Below are positions 40,931 to 52,744 of a DNA stretch of 64,000 nucleotides, one piece after another. Source of the stretch: Nipponacmea schrenckii. Taxonomy: Eukaryota; Mollusca; Gastropoda; Lottiidae. The DNA is taken from contig JAUJPP010000012.1 of the NCBI GenBank assembly GCA_030562195.1, positions 16,678,001 to 16,742,000 on the forward strand. Reading direction: 5' to 3'. The position numbers were made by a program, and so were the translations under genes. The stretch's first letter is position 1. Every line of letters starts with the position of its first letter. Below the pieces are notes generated by a model. The model did no database searches, was not told the origin of the DNA, and saw only the letters and a program-made list of their open reading frames with translations.

Positions 40931-43725
40931 TATGTATAATTTTTTAAAAAGAGCGGGGTATTCATATTGGTCACTTAAATGTTTGCCATGCGGTAAATAA
41001 AAAGACTCAAATTTGCCAACTTATTTCAAATTTTGACATTTTTGGTTTATCTGAAACTCACCTAAAGTCGTTTGTACCAACTAAATATTTCAGTACTCCA
41101 GGATTTCACTTGCCATTTCGAAAAGATAAGTGTAATAATAGTTCAGCTGGACTTCTACTTTTTGTTAAAGAACATTTAAATTGTAGGAGACGGGAAGTTT
41201 TAGAATCGCTTGCTATAGAAGCAATTTGGATTGAAATAAATCTCACTAAACATAAACCCTTATTAATATGTTGCATTTATAGGCACCCGAATTCTAATAA
41301 ATGCTGGTTAGACTCATTTGCTAAAATGACTGAAAAGGTTTGGAACGAAAATAAAGAAATTATTGTGTTAGGTGATATTAATATTGATGTGTCAAATGGA
41401 AAAAATTCAAATTGGAATAATTTACTGTCTTTATATAGTTTAAAACAAATTATAAAAGTTCCTACTCGAGTAACTAAAGCATCTTCCACTATCATTGATC
41501 ATGTTATCGTTTCGAATGAAAGTAATATAACTGAAGTTAATGCCCCGGTATATGGTTTATCTGATCACTACCCAACTTGTATTACCTGGAATAAAAAAGG
41601 CGCACATATTCCAAAACCTAAGCATGTTTATATTTACTACCGGAGTATGAAACATTTTGATGTAGATTTATTTAATAATGATCTTGCAACAGCCCCTTTT
41701 GATAAAATTTATACTAAATCTGACCCCAATATTGCGTTAGAATCTTGGTATAATATTATCCAGCCAATAATTGATACCCATGCACCATTAAAAAAACGTG
41801 TAAAAAATGAAATAAAGTCACCCTGGTTAGACTCTGAAATTTTAAAATTAATGCGCATAAGAGACGGTTTGAAAAAGAAAGGCAAAGATGATGAATATCG
41901 GAAGTGTAGAAATTTGGTCATTTAAATGATCGATAAAGCCAAAAAGCAGTTTCACATAAAACTTGCTTCAGATCAGAAAAACTCAAAACATATCTGGAAA
42001 GTTATCAACTCCTTAACTAATAAGGCTAATAATTCAACTAATCTGATTCCTTTAGAACCCGAGGTAGTCAATGATCATTTTTCAAATATTGCATCCAAAT
42101 TGATTAATCAAAAGCATGTTCATAGAAATATTGATAAAAGTTATTTCGTAAATAAAATAGAAGAATTTGTCACTTCTAAGTTAAATTCTAATGAAGAATG
42201 TTTCCCTACATTAACAAATATGAAGTTTTTAAACAGTTGTCTTCGTTAAATGCAACCAAAAGTGCTGGTTTAGATAAATTAAATCCTCTATTTCTCAAAC
42301 ATGGTGCTTTTATGTTAAGTGGTCCTTTGACACATATATATAATCTATGCATTGATGCAAATATATTTCCTGATAAATTCAAAGAAGCAAAAGTTTTACC
42401 ACTGTATAAATCCGGCGCTAAATCTGATCCTAATAATTATAGACCAATTTCTGTATTATCTAGTGTATCTAAACCACTTGAAAGACATTATTCAAAACAT
42501 ATAAATAATTTCTTAAATAATAATAAGTTATTGTATTCGCACCAATCTGGTTTTAGGTCTAATAGTTCTTGTCAAACAGCTCTGACTAACATAATTGAAA
42601 ACGTTTATGATGCAGTAAATAATAATCTTATGGTTGGTTCTATTTTCTTTGATTTTACAAAAGCATTTGATTTGATTTCCCATGCGATAATTATTGAAAA
42701 ACTAAAACTATACAAATTTTCGAATGCATTAATAACCTTCATAAATTGTTACTTGTCGAATCGTACTCAGCGTTGTTACGTCAATGGAACTCTTTCGTCT
42801 TCTCGAAGTATAAAGTATGGAGTACCACAAGGATCAATTTTAGGTCCCTTGTTGTTTAATCTTTATATTAATGATTTGCCATTGCATATTAACTCTAACT
42901 GTGATCTTTTTGCGATGATACTACGATTTATACTTCTGGTAAATCGGTTACTGACATACAATTAAAATTGCAAGAAGATACTGATGCAATCTTAAACTGG
43001 TGTTCCTTTAATGTCATGATTTTAAATGAAAATAAGACCAAATGTATGTTAATTACAACTTCTCAAAAAAGAAAATATTCATCAGATTTATCAATTGAAC
43101 TTAATAATCAATTTATTGAACAAGTTGAAAACTTTAAATTACTAGGTGTTACTGTGAATAAAAATCTCTCATGGACTCCGCACGTAAAGTTCGTTGCTAA
43201 AATTTTAAATACTAAGTTATTTCAACTGCGACAGTTAAGAAAGATCATGCCTGAAAAATATAGATCTATTTTTTTTAAATGTCACTTTCAACCATATTTG
43301 GATTATTGTTCAACTATTTGGGATTCGCACGACATTGCATCGGCCGATATTTTACACAGGCAACAAAAAATTGCTTTTAGATTAATTCTTGGTTCTAAGT
43401 ATAATACTGATTTGTCACTGAATCTTAAAAGGCTTAATATTTTTGACATTAAAACCAGGCATAATTTTAATTCGTATAAATTTATGTATAAAATTCTGAA
43501 CAACTTGTCTCCTTCCTACCTGCCTCTTTAGCTATAAACAGACGCCTTATTCTAGCATAAATTCAAAACTTGTGGTGCAAAAACCACGAATCAATTTGAT
43601 TCCACAAAGTATTAAATACAAAGGATCAATTTTATGGAATGGTCTAGACGAAAATATTAAATCAGCATCAGATTTTAAGACTTTTCGAAGGATGATTCTT
43701 GGTAATCTTTCATTAACATAAGCAT
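40931..43725 (+). pseudogene. LINE-A ORF2: APE endonuclease and reverse transcriptase
   Basis: APE-type endonuclease: HIGHLNV, IFGLSETHL, then VLGDINIDV and YGLSDHYP (catalytic Asp/His). RT: GLDKLNPLFLKHG, YRPISVL, FFDFTKAFDLI, VPQGSILGPLLFNLYINDLP; the FADD box at about 42907-42918 is broken by a one-base frame change. The C-terminal part has NLSWTPHV and the CR1 end (SPSYLPL...ILWNGLDENI). Breaks: a frame change at about 40945, a stop at 41923-41925, frame changes at about 42200, 42910 and 43530. Otherwise the sequence is close to the minus-strand copy. Confidence 0.9.
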
Positions 43726-44139
43726 ACTTCCTGTTACACGGGTATTCTTTTCACCAACTATAGGCTTACTTGCTGATGGCTATCTTAACAATTGTGTTTC
43801 TCCATGATTTAATGATTTAAGTAATTTATTAATTTTATTTTTCCCTTTCCCACAGGTATATCACCACCAACAATTCTATTTTGGCCTAACTTGAACCATT
43901 CTGAAAATCTAAATTACTACTGTCGGGGGATGAGTAAACATCCTTAAAGCTGGTCTTGAGCATGGACAAATCCTACCTCCCCCTCCATAGAAAATAAGAA
44001 CATAAAATGGAGTAGGGTTGGGTAGCCCGCTCGCAGCACATGCACTGACGCTTTGGCAATTCTTTTTTTCTTTTTTTTTTTGTATGTTTTGATGTCTGAT
44101 CGTCTGATGCAGATGTACTTGTCTATTCCTTGGTTTTTG

Positions 44140-44580
44140 TGGTCATGTACTTGATCGCAGAATGATGAATCTGTCCATTTTATACACATGTACTTGTGTA
44201 TTTTAAAACTAATTGTACATTGAAATGATATATGGTTTTTGCTGTCATGTACTTGATCGCCGGAAGATAAATCTGTCCATTATTTACACATGTAATTGTG
44301 TATTTGAAAATAAATTGTACGTTGAAATAATACGTGATTTTTTGCGGTCGTGTGCATGGCCGCGGGAACTATATATTACATCCATTTTATAAACAAATTG
44401 TAGGTTGAAAATCTGTCCATTCATGCACATGTACTTGTGTATTTTTAAACAAATTGTACGTGGAGTATTGTATATTTATTTGTGGTCATGTACTTGATCG
44501 CCGGAACATATCTCTGTCCATTTGATACACATGTACTTGTGTATTTTTAGTATTTCAGACGAATTGTATATTGAGATATT
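44140..44580 (+). repeat. Four tandem ~105-bp units in the LINE-A 3' UTR
   Basis: Units begin GGTCATGTACTTGATCGC (third variant GGTCGTGTGCATGGCCGC) near 44142, 44245, 44346 and 44483, and contain ACACATGTACTTGTGTATTT. The minus-strand copy has the same array at 58680-59100. Confidence 0.9.
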
Positions 44581-44710
44581 ATGTATTTTCGATTTTATTT
44601 TCTTTTTTTTTTTTTTTTTTTTCCCAATGATTGCCCCATGGGTGAATGTAGAAGGGTGTTTGTGTATTTGGGTAATTCTGACCCATGTAAAAAAAAGAGT
44701 TTTTAATTAT

Positions 44711-46021
44711 TTTATTAAGAATGGGGCAAAGAAAATCCAGAAAATTTCATTTTCCCTTTTTAAGTAGAAACACAAACAAAAATGGAAGTTGAATGACAGT
44801 TACAACCCGTTTTTCAGGCATTTTTCAGCACAGTTTATCATTCCCAAGCTTGATACTTTGTACAAGGCAACTTCGTTAAAGCTGAGAAAAAAAACCATTT
44901 TTAATGTTTGGTGCCCCTGTAAGAAACACCCCCAAAAATTTTTAAAGAAACTTCCTGAAAAGAAATTTAATTATGAACGATTGTTGGTGTTGAAAAATGG
45001 TGTAAAGAATTTACTAGAGCCTTTAGACAAATGAAATCAGACACTTGTTAAAGAGGACGTCCTTGGAAGAAGAACTTAAAACGGCAAATGTTTAAATCCT
45101 GAGCCCAAATTACTCCTCGAAACTTTATAGGTTAAAACCAATTCCCCCCCTGGATTAGTCGAATAACAAGATTTCAAATTCAGAGGTTTAAAAAAGGGAT
45201 GGACTGTACATTTTTCACTTTTTTAATCCTTTAAAAAAGTACCTCTCACACGGAAGCCACCTCCAGTTAAAAACTGAACCAGAACAAATTATTGATTGGA
45301 GATTTTATTTGATGATAAAATGCCCCCCCAAGTTTTTGGAAACTTCTCGTTGGTTTAATATAAATTTTTTTTCGTTCACAATTAGACCCATGGTGCTACC
45401 CAACGTGACCACATCTACCAAAAGACCCTTTCAGAAAAAAATTTTTAAGTACAATTTCTTGAACAAAAACTGGTCCTTTAAGACAACAAGAGTTGGGTTC
45501 GCCCCCGCCCCAAATTTGTAATTTCTGAAAGGAAATTTAAATTCTTCCTCGGCTAACTCAATTAAGTCCAACACAAAGGGGCCCCAAGAGACTACAGAAA
45601 CGAAATAAAACCAAAGCCACGTTTTCGACACTTCCGAGCACGACGTCCTACAGTCAACAACGTGGTATGAACTTGTAACCATCTTACCACCTATGTAAAT
45701 CACTGTAATAAAGTTACTTAACATACACAACGTGAAGTCCTACATTCCAGTCAGTCTTGTGTAATCCCTAGTACACAAATATTGCTATATAGGCCTACGC
45801 ATATCATTATTTTGGATTGACTTGAAAATGCTGGATATGTTAGTCGAATAGACAGTCACTCAACGCTGCCGTTTTAACTAATAAATTTTGTTACCGTTTT
45901 CACATATTATGTTACCGGCATGGACTGTACTGAGTCAACCGTGACCACGATCGAGTAAGACCAAAAAAGCAACATTCTCTTCGATTTGAAATTAAAAAAA
46001 TTATATGTAGGCTACACTTAC
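44711..46021. other. BEL 3' side and intron sequence, no clear gene
   Basis: Downstream of LINE-A one expects the rest of the BEL integrase and an LTR. I see a compact AATAAA at 45707-45712 and a non-repetitive 45540-45780 stretch that could be an LTR, but no matching 5' copy to prove it. The frame at 44789-45034 has no recognisable domain. Confidence 0.3.
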
Positions 46022-46225
46022 TTTGGAACAAATAACTTTGTTGCGATTTCCATTGATCCTATCCACGTTTAGTTGGTCGTGTGGCCGTCCGCAGGCCTTG
46101 ATCCATCTCAAACATTTTGCTAAATTAGTTTTCGGCTGAGGAAAGGGAATAAACTTCACTCCTACCAATCGTGCCGGATACCTTTGATCTACATTGCAAG
46201 TGCCCCATACACAGCGTCGAACCAT
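46022..46225 (-). pseudogene. THAP gene exon 1 (minus-strand ISL2EU)
   Basis: Starts with ATG (minus strand, 46225) and encodes the first half of an ISL2EU-type THAP domain: CVWGTCNVDQRYPARLVGVK, FIPFPQPKTNLAKCLRWIKA and the end KVICSK. A GTAAGTG donor follows directly (46021-46015). The domain lacks its second half here; exon 2 at 35815-35970 supplies it. The upstream GC-rich stretch (46290-46350) with AAGATGGCGG (a YY1-like site) is a plausible promoter. Confidence 0.75.
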
Positions 46226-46399
46226 TTAGAGACAAACTAATACAGAAATTATTCAGTACTGTACAGCTAAACGAGTGTATCACACGCTTTGTTTGTGATG
46301 CAAAGATGGCGGACGCCGATCGGCGCTCAGGGCTGTCGGCCAGCGCGTGATTTGATTGGCTGAAAATAAGCTTCGTCGGATCTATGAATTATTGAAGCA

Positions 46400-46513
46400 A
46401 TGAAACATGGTCATCAATCTGATTCAAATGAAATCCACACTATTTTAAAAAGATTATTAGGAAAGGGAATTATAAATAAAGACGATTATATACATGTTAT
46501 AAAAAATGGATGA
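46400..46513 (+). pseudogene. C-terminal tail of an upstream Polinton-2 gene
   Basis: A 37-codon open stretch (NEIHTILKRLLGKGIINKDD) overlapping the next ATG by 8 bases. The pattern 'IL++LL.KG.I...DY' looks like the tail of a larger protein whose body is lost at 46390, where a foreign GC-rich sequence begins. Confidence 0.35.
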
Positions 46514-47180
46514 ATATTTTTTCATTATAACATCTAAGTCCTCGAAAATAAGATTAACCCTAGACTATGAATGTGAACTCGATCCAAATAAAAACTATAA
46601 GTTAGGACTAAAATATTTTTCAGTTTACAATTCAATAAGAAATGTTAGTGAACAGAATAACCAATTGGAAATTTCTAAAGACTATGGAAAAACATTTAAA
46701 TCATTAACATTATTACCAGGAAGTTATGAATATGTTTCCATCAACGAATTTATATCTCAGTTTGTTGGAAGTCATAAGGCTAGACCAAATATTGAATTCG
46801 AAGGTAATTTATATCTGAACAAAATAAAACTAAATCTAAAAGACTAACATCAAGTAGATTTCAATGTAGAAACCTCAATAAATGAATAAAAGAAATTGTA
46901 TACCAAATCTACATTTGCTTCTTATAAAACATATATTGAAAACGACATCGATATCAGCAATATTCATTGTAATTTGGTTGATGGTGGATTTTTCAATAAA
47001 AACAAACAACAAATAATTTTCAGTATTCCAACGTTTACAGTTCCAATCGGTTATCGAATAGTAGAAAAACCGTTTTCAAACAACATATCTTCTGATAAAT
47101 ACCACAGGTATTAAAGATATCAATTAAGATATAAAAGATGGACATGGAAGATATTTAGATTTTGGTGAGGAAGAAATATG
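46506..47180 (+). pseudogene. Polinton-2 penton-like capsid protein
   Basis: Minor capsid-type protein of an AT-rich Polinton lineage. First frame (46506-46847): MDEYFFIITSKSS, YKLGLKYFSVYNSIRN, LLPGSYEYVSINEFI. After a frame change near 46850, the second frame (46896-47114) has NIHCNLVDGGFFNK and IFSIPTFTVPIGYRIVEKP, typical of the second half of this family (CN.V.GS...........F.P.VP.GY+I.E.P). It is on the plus strand, converging on the minus-strand polymerase gene, with about 45 bases between their ends. Confidence 0.65.
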
Positions 47181-47226
47181 TATTCAATTACATAATATAT
47201 AATCGTAATCATCGAATTCGTAATTT

Positions 47227-49108
47227 TCAACCATCCTTATTATTATAGGGATAAATAATTCCATTTCTGTTTGGTGGTTTTCTTTTAATCAAATTCAAAT
47301 TATGTTTGAATACTTTCTTTTGTTTATCCTCGGAATTACCACACCATCTGTAAAAAAAGATTTTCCAAGGTTTATCGAATTTGTTTTCAATATCTTTCCC
47401 ATTGACTAATTTCAGATAATCTTCCACACTCAACTTTGATTTTGCATATTCTTAAAAAGTTTTCTTTTCCACTAATTCTCCATTAGAAGTTAGGATGATA
47501 TTGTATTTTACTTTTGGAGCTAAATATAAACCAAAGATTATGCCACCATCTCCATAATCATTCTTTCCTTTTCCATATTCCGTTTCAGAAGTTAATGCAG
47601 CTTGTTCTAAAATATCCAAATTCCTATCTGATATATATGTGCTATCGGTATCAGTATAATATATTTCTGGTTTTCTAAAACCGTCAATAACATGAATAAA
47701 ATTATTTATTATTCGTTTGCTATGTGCTAAGATTTATGAACTCAAATGACTCGGTGTTAATATTGTTGTTTTTGTTGGTTTGATAATTTCAGGTTGTTCC
47801 TTTTCATTTTCCACTATATATTGTTGTTCATTTACTTTTTCATAACTTTTTATATTTGAATCAAAATTTGCTTGAAGAGTTTATTCAGACCATAAATGAA
47901 ATTCTGTATTTATATCTTTCTGAACAGTTTTACCGTATAAAGAATTACCCAGTAATTTCATACAATCGCTGCCAACTAAATTTCGGCATTTTGGTAATTC
48001 TGATGATTTTCCCCAATTTTTCAAACTTCTTGCTACATGTTGATATGAGCAGGTGAAATTTAATTTTTGAAGATAATTGTTATTGTTGTTAAACTTCTTT
48101 TCATTATTCCATTTTTTCTGTAAACACTTGTCTGTACATGTATTAGATATTGGTAAACGAAGTATGCCTCTTGTGATTTTAAGAGGACAGTGAGTTAATT
48201 TTGACATATTTTTAATAATAATCCAATTATCAAAACCACTAACGTTAGGAGAAACTAACATTAATTGTTTTTGATCAACATTTCCTAAATATTTTAACAT
48301 TTGATCTATACAATCTGTACCTAATAAAATGTGTATTTTTTCATAAAATTCTTCAGGAACATTATCTGTGGGTTTTAGATCTGGAAAACGACAATTTATT
48401 CGTTCTAATATTTTTCGCAGCTTTTCCAAATTTACTAAAGAACACGCATATGGTGTTGTTTTACCAGTTTCGTTTTCTGTATAGGTCTCGGAATCCAAAG
48501 CACAAAAAGTTTCAGGTTCGGAGTTTTGTGACATTGACGCTGGATTAAATTGGGAAACAAGTTCAATGTTTTCGTTAACACAGGTTTTCCATACTTGTTG
48601 ATAGTTATGTTATTTCTTTTATTCCTATACTTTTGTTATCTCTTTTTATCAAACAGAAATGATTATTGTGTAAATACAAAACCGATTCTTATTGAGAGTT
48701 TATTTTTCTACGATATAAACGTCTATCTTCAGTTTCATTTTTTTCATTGAATTCTCCGGTTCGAGCTTGAGTCATAATTCCCTTTCTGTTATGTTTTGAA
48801 TAGGAATAAATAAAATCATTAAATTCTTTTGTTAAATCACGTTTCAAAAAATAATTAACACATTTAATAAAACACGCTACGTCAGTTGGAATATAACAAT
48901 ATTCTCCAACATATTCGTTTATTGTAAATAGCAATTGAGTTCCTTTTCCTATATTTGATCTTTTGATTGGTTTGAAATCACCTTTACGATATATTATATG
49001 ACCAGCAAAATACCAATCTGAACTATCTGATTTTTCACTCATATTAGGTAGGTAGGTAAATGGCGAGTTAACGTTCGCTTCCAGCAATTGCTGATATCGC
49101 ATATTCAC
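47227..49108 (-). pseudogene. Polinton-2 DNA polymerase B, internally deleted
   Basis: Protein-primed family-B polymerase of the second Polinton. N-terminal region at 49108-48689: CFIKCVNYFLKRDLTKEF and a GIMTQAR block. Exonuclease domain at 48534 onward: the ALDSETY motif (Exo I) and a later SGFDNWI (Exo II). The region then jumps, through a deletion of most of the palm, to the motif B segment LLGNSLYGKTVQ (47935-47900). Motif C YTDTDS is near 47645-47665, and the C-terminus has KPWKIFFYRW and IIYPYNN. Stops separate the blocks. Clearly a different polymerase lineage from the one at 829-1506. Confidence 0.8.
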
Positions 49109-49129
49109 TCATATTATTTCCACTCCTCA

Positions 49130-49620
49130 ATTATACCAGAAATAACATTTTCAAATAATTCATTGTCAATTTTTTTCTTCGGATTTACAGGATTAGGTTG
49201 AGTCATGTTTCTCTTTCATTTCATTTTTAAGGATTCAATTTTTGCTAACAATTAATCGAATATTTCATTAAATTCTTCGAGTCCTTCTTTGGTAATTATT
49301 TTATCAGATTTGCTTCTTTCGAAAAAAATGAATAATTTATCTAAATATGTTCTTATTAAATTTGATATGGTTTTGTGATATATTTTCTTTTTAGCGGTAA
49401 ACACAATAGTAATTAAACCACATGAACATTTTTGAATAGCTGTAAGAGCTCCTAGGATAGTTGGAATTGGAAGAGAAATACTTGCTGTTACAGTGGTTGC
49501 TGTTGCTACAAGACAAGCTGATATAACACTTACAGTTTTAAAAGTAGTGTATATCTTACTCCAACATTTTTTTAACTTTTTGTAATGATTGAAACTCTTT
49601 TTCTTTACGCGAAATAACAT
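49130..49620 (-). CDS. Small Polinton-2 membrane protein
   Basis: A 122-codon ORF that starts basic, has a long hydrophobic pair (VISACLVATATTVTASISLP then ILGALTAIQKCSCGLITIVF), and ends with an acidic helix (IITKEGLEEFNEIF). Hydrophobic proteins of this form (a two-helix hairpin followed by 'IS.EEF..I') are common beside polB in AT-rich Polintons of cnidarians and other invertebrates, as I recall. Function unknown. The frame is open to 49252 and may continue after a single stop. Confidence 0.5.
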
Positions 49621-49739
49621 CTTGTAAATTCTGTGTGTTCAATTCTTCAGTGTTCATTTTTTTAAAATTAAATTAACTGTATTTGTGATAAACCAATGTT
49701 TTTCGTAGACCAAAATATTTTATTGTCTTTGTTTGTATA

Positions 49740-50835
49740 ACCAAGATATTCTATAATAAGTGATATCTCTAATTGAGGTATGTAATTAACATTTTTAGGA
49801 AAATATTTTGACCGTGGCAATTCACGTATACTTTATATTTTAAAATGTGCAAAGTAATCTACATTGTCATTATTTTCCATCATAAGTACGGGAGCTGTAT
49901 AAAAAGAAATATTATAATAATAACCGCTTCATTAATTTTGGGGAGACTCACAAGGTCAAATATTGCAACGTTACTTTTCCCCAAAACAGCTTTAAATTTA
50001 GATGGCTCAATAAATTTTCCTCTATATGATGCAAAAAATCCATACTTGTCTAAAATACCACCATTAAAGTGTAAACTAAAACAATTAGAATTTTCTATCG
50101 GTAGTAATCTTTTATTGATTTTTTGAAACATTTTTTCACTTTTTATATCTATTGACTCAATTTTTCGATCTAATTGAGATATTGATGAGTTTATTCTAAC
50201 TGTACTTTGTCTACTACATTAGCTAATTGCTGTTCGATATAGGTTTTAATTTCTGTTAATTCATTGTTATCATTGAGTTTAGTTTCTAGATTAGATAATT
50301 CTTGTTTTAATTTTTCTTCGTTTATACCTGGTTTGATTATCAACCACATTAACTAATTGTTGTCGAACATAAGTTTTAATTTCTGTTATTTTACTGTCAT
50401 CATTCAATTTAGTTTCTAGATTAGATAATTCTTGTTTTAATTTTTCTTCATTTACACCTGGTTTATTGTTACTTATTAGATCCCTAACATTTGATTTTTG
50501 TTTTGTATTTTTATCGTCTAATTGGGTTATTAATAAATTTCACTAATTGTTGTTGAATATAGGTTTTAATTTCTGTTAGTTCAATGTAGTCATTGTGTTC
50601 GTTTCTAGGTTATCTAATTCAGTCTTTCTTCATTTACACCTGGTTTAATGTTACCTATCAGTTGTTTAATATCTGATTTTTGCTTTGTAATTTTTTCTTC
50701 TAGTTGTGATATTAATAAATTTATTCTATCCAACTGAGTTTTATCGACTATATAAGCTAATTTTTGTTGATAACTTTCTAGTTTTTTATGATGTGAGTCT
50801 AAAAGTTTTTGATGGTTTTCTAATTGGTTTTTACT
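49740..50835 (-). pseudogene. Coiled-coil repeat protein of Polinton-2 (fibre-like?)
   Basis: Minus strand. Begins with Gln/Lys-rich heptads (NQLENHQKLLDSHHKKLE) and continues with at least three imperfect roughly 160-base units, each coding for NEEKLKQELSNLETKLND followed by ITEIKTYV(R)QQL and a VVD...Q linker; a final unit leads to FQKINKRLLPIENSNCFSLH and a globular end (DKYGFFASYRGKFIEPSKF). Several frame changes. The layout of a trimer-forming coiled-coil stalk followed by a compact C-terminal domain recalls virus fibre proteins, but homology to any fibre is not shown. Confidence 0.45.
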
Positions 50836-50844
50836 ATCTCTAGT

Positions 50845-51600
50845 ACAGTTATTTTTTTATGTAACCTTTTAGTTGTTTCATTTCGGGGAAGGGAGGGATT
50901 TAATCTCCCAGATGTACGGGCCTATGGTGGAGCAAATATTTTATTGAGAAATGGGGATCTGGGTCTGTTGGATGATTTTCTTCTCTTCATATCTGAAATA
51001 AGAAAAAATAACTCGCCCAATGGGCGAGAAGTATAGTACCTGTTAAGTACAGATTGTTTTTAGTTTGCAATTAACAAGGCTGTCATTTAAGTTCTGATTT
51101 TTTGAATATGCCACTATCATTTTCTGTTTATAGACATGAGGCAATTTCTCTTGAAGACTCTTATAATGGGTTTGAACTATCTTGCTTGCTTTATTACTGG
51201 TTGTATTGAAGGGAACTACAAAGGGTGCTATGCCTACACTGTGGTGAATATTAAGTCCTATGGGTCTTGCTGTATTTAATGTCTCAATCCAAAGGGCTTC
51301 TCTCGATTGACGGAATTTGGTAAATTCATTTTCGGGCAAGTCGATTTCTATGCGCTCAATTGGGGTCAAGTGAATGGTCAGCAAGTTTGAAATGATTAGA
51401 AACAGGCTTGTCTTTTTTTAATTTAATATCTGATCTGTGAGTGCGTAATTTGTTCTTTGTTTCCTCGATATATTGTTTGGGACATTTTTTACATGAAATT
51501 AAGTATATTACATTCGAGTTTTCACATGTTATGTGCTCTTGGATCGGGTATCTTTTATTCGTAGAGTTACTTAGAAAATAATGAGTTTCTGATATAAAGA
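50845..51600 (-). mobile_element. Penelope-like element, copy 2 (5'-truncated)
   Basis: Minus-strand copy, highly similar to the C-terminal part and 3' end of the element at 16592-17890. The nuclease motif reads YIEE where the first copy has YIGE, a change at a core Gly, and a deletion plus frame changes affect the helix that follows. The insertion cuts the protease gene of Polinton-2 at 51600. Confidence 0.85.
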
Positions 51601-51984
51601 AATATATATTTTAAATGGTTTACCTAAACTTAATTGATATAAAACCCAAAGAGAAAGTTGACCACAAAATTTATCCCCTGGTTTTTGAATTTGAAAAGTA
51701 GAACATTTTATTGGACGATAATTTAAATCAATTATTTCTTTCGTTGGATCTAATCCATATGAATCAAAAAAATACATTGAATCCTTTTTGAATAAAGCAG
51801 AATGATCTGAAGTATGGATATTAGTTATAGCATAGAAATTTGTCTGAATTTTTAGAGATGATATTTCATCGCGCATACAATACTAAAAAGGTTTTATGTT
51901 TAATTCTTCTGCCCATCGGATTAATTGAAAATTTGTAGTAGTATCAGTTCCATATCTTTGTGAGAATTCTTCGAAAGTAATCAT
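51600..51984 (-). pseudogene. Polinton-2 adenain-like cysteine protease, 3'-truncated
   Basis: Capsid-maturation protease (Ulp1/adenovirus-protease family). The ATG at 51984 begins MITFEEFSQRYGTD. A stop/frame change lies near 51880. Then the frame to 51600 carries the catalytic His in IHTSDHSALF, the acidic residue in YFFDSYGL, Gln in FQIQ and Cys in FCGQLSLWVLYQL. His-Asp-Gln-Cys order and spacing match the family. The Penelope copy 2 removes the last 20-30 residues. Confidence 0.8.
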
Positions 51985-51986
51985 TT

Positions 51987-52741
51987 TTTAAAAATCAGTT
52001 TTTTGAAGTTCGTTTTGATAAAATCTACCCAAAATTTCTTCACCGTGTAAATCTACTAAACTGTAAGGTGGTGGTGAAGTTTTATTAACTTTTTCAATAA
52101 TAAGATTTCATTCGTACAATTTTATAAATACGAACTCTATCTCCAACTTTAAATTTGAGTTTAATATTTAAATCCTCATTTTCAAAATTGTTTTGTGTGT
52201 TAATTGATTTTATAATATCTGGATTTTTTGAAGCTTTTGTAGGAGTAACCTTCATAGATGAATGAATTTTATTATTATATTCATCGACGACAATAGGTAA
52301 TATTTTAAGCCATTTTTGAGAATTTAATTCTGTGAACTCTTTGAATAATTTGTTTTTTAGAGTTCTGTTAAATCTCTCAATTACTACAGCTGTACCTTCG
52401 TTAGATGTACTGTAAATTTCAAACCCTAGAGATTTCATATTTTTATTATAAAATTCTGTTCCTTGATCTACCCATAACTTTTTAGGTTTTCTATATTCCA
52501 TTATTGTTTCAAATGCTTTTTTAACAGTTACACCTATTTTGTTTTTTAGAGGAATAACCCAAGCGTATCTTGTATATAATACTATAACTGTTAAGCACTA
52601 TTTATAACCTCTTTCTGGGGGCATATTAATTAAATCAGCTGACCATATATCGTCTATGGCGAATACTTTCACTTTTAAAAAGTTTTTAGTTTTTCTGAAT
52701 TCTTTATGAATTTCATCAGCTATTCCCATACCCAATTTCAT
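51987..52741 (-). pseudogene. Polinton-2 integrase
   Basis: Retroviral-type integrase, minus strand. From the start at 52741: MKLGMGIADEIHK, then the first Asp in DDIWSADLINMP. After a frame change, the 52501-52094 frame has the second Asp in LWVDQGTEFYNK and the third residue Glu in VVIERFNRTLKNKLF. The C-terminal domain continues (FKVGDRVRIYK) and ends, after a frame change, in YSLVDLHGEEILGRFYQNEL. A stop also interrupts near 52600. All three catalytic acidic residues are visible, unlike in the integrase at 20277-20952. Confidence 0.85.
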
Positions 52742-52744
52742 TTT

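Larger units (their letters stand above)
39830..44710 (+). mobile_element. LINE-A, nearly full-length CR1-like LINE
   Basis: Two-ORF non-LTR retrotransposon inserted in the BEL integrase: ORF1 with an esterase domain, ORF2 with APE endonuclease and RT, and a 3' UTR of about 1 kb with four tandem 105-base units. A second, minus-strand copy at 58529-64000 is about 98 percent identical in the parts compared, so the family was active recently. The 5' junction within 39810-39860 is uncertain. The 3' end at about 44710 (ACCCATGTAAAA...GAGTT) matches the other copy's end. Confidence 0.85.

Noticed and set aside
45540..45780. BEL 3' LTR
   Set aside because: AATAAA and compact composition are suggestive, but no matching 5' LTR or TG...CA ends could be shown.
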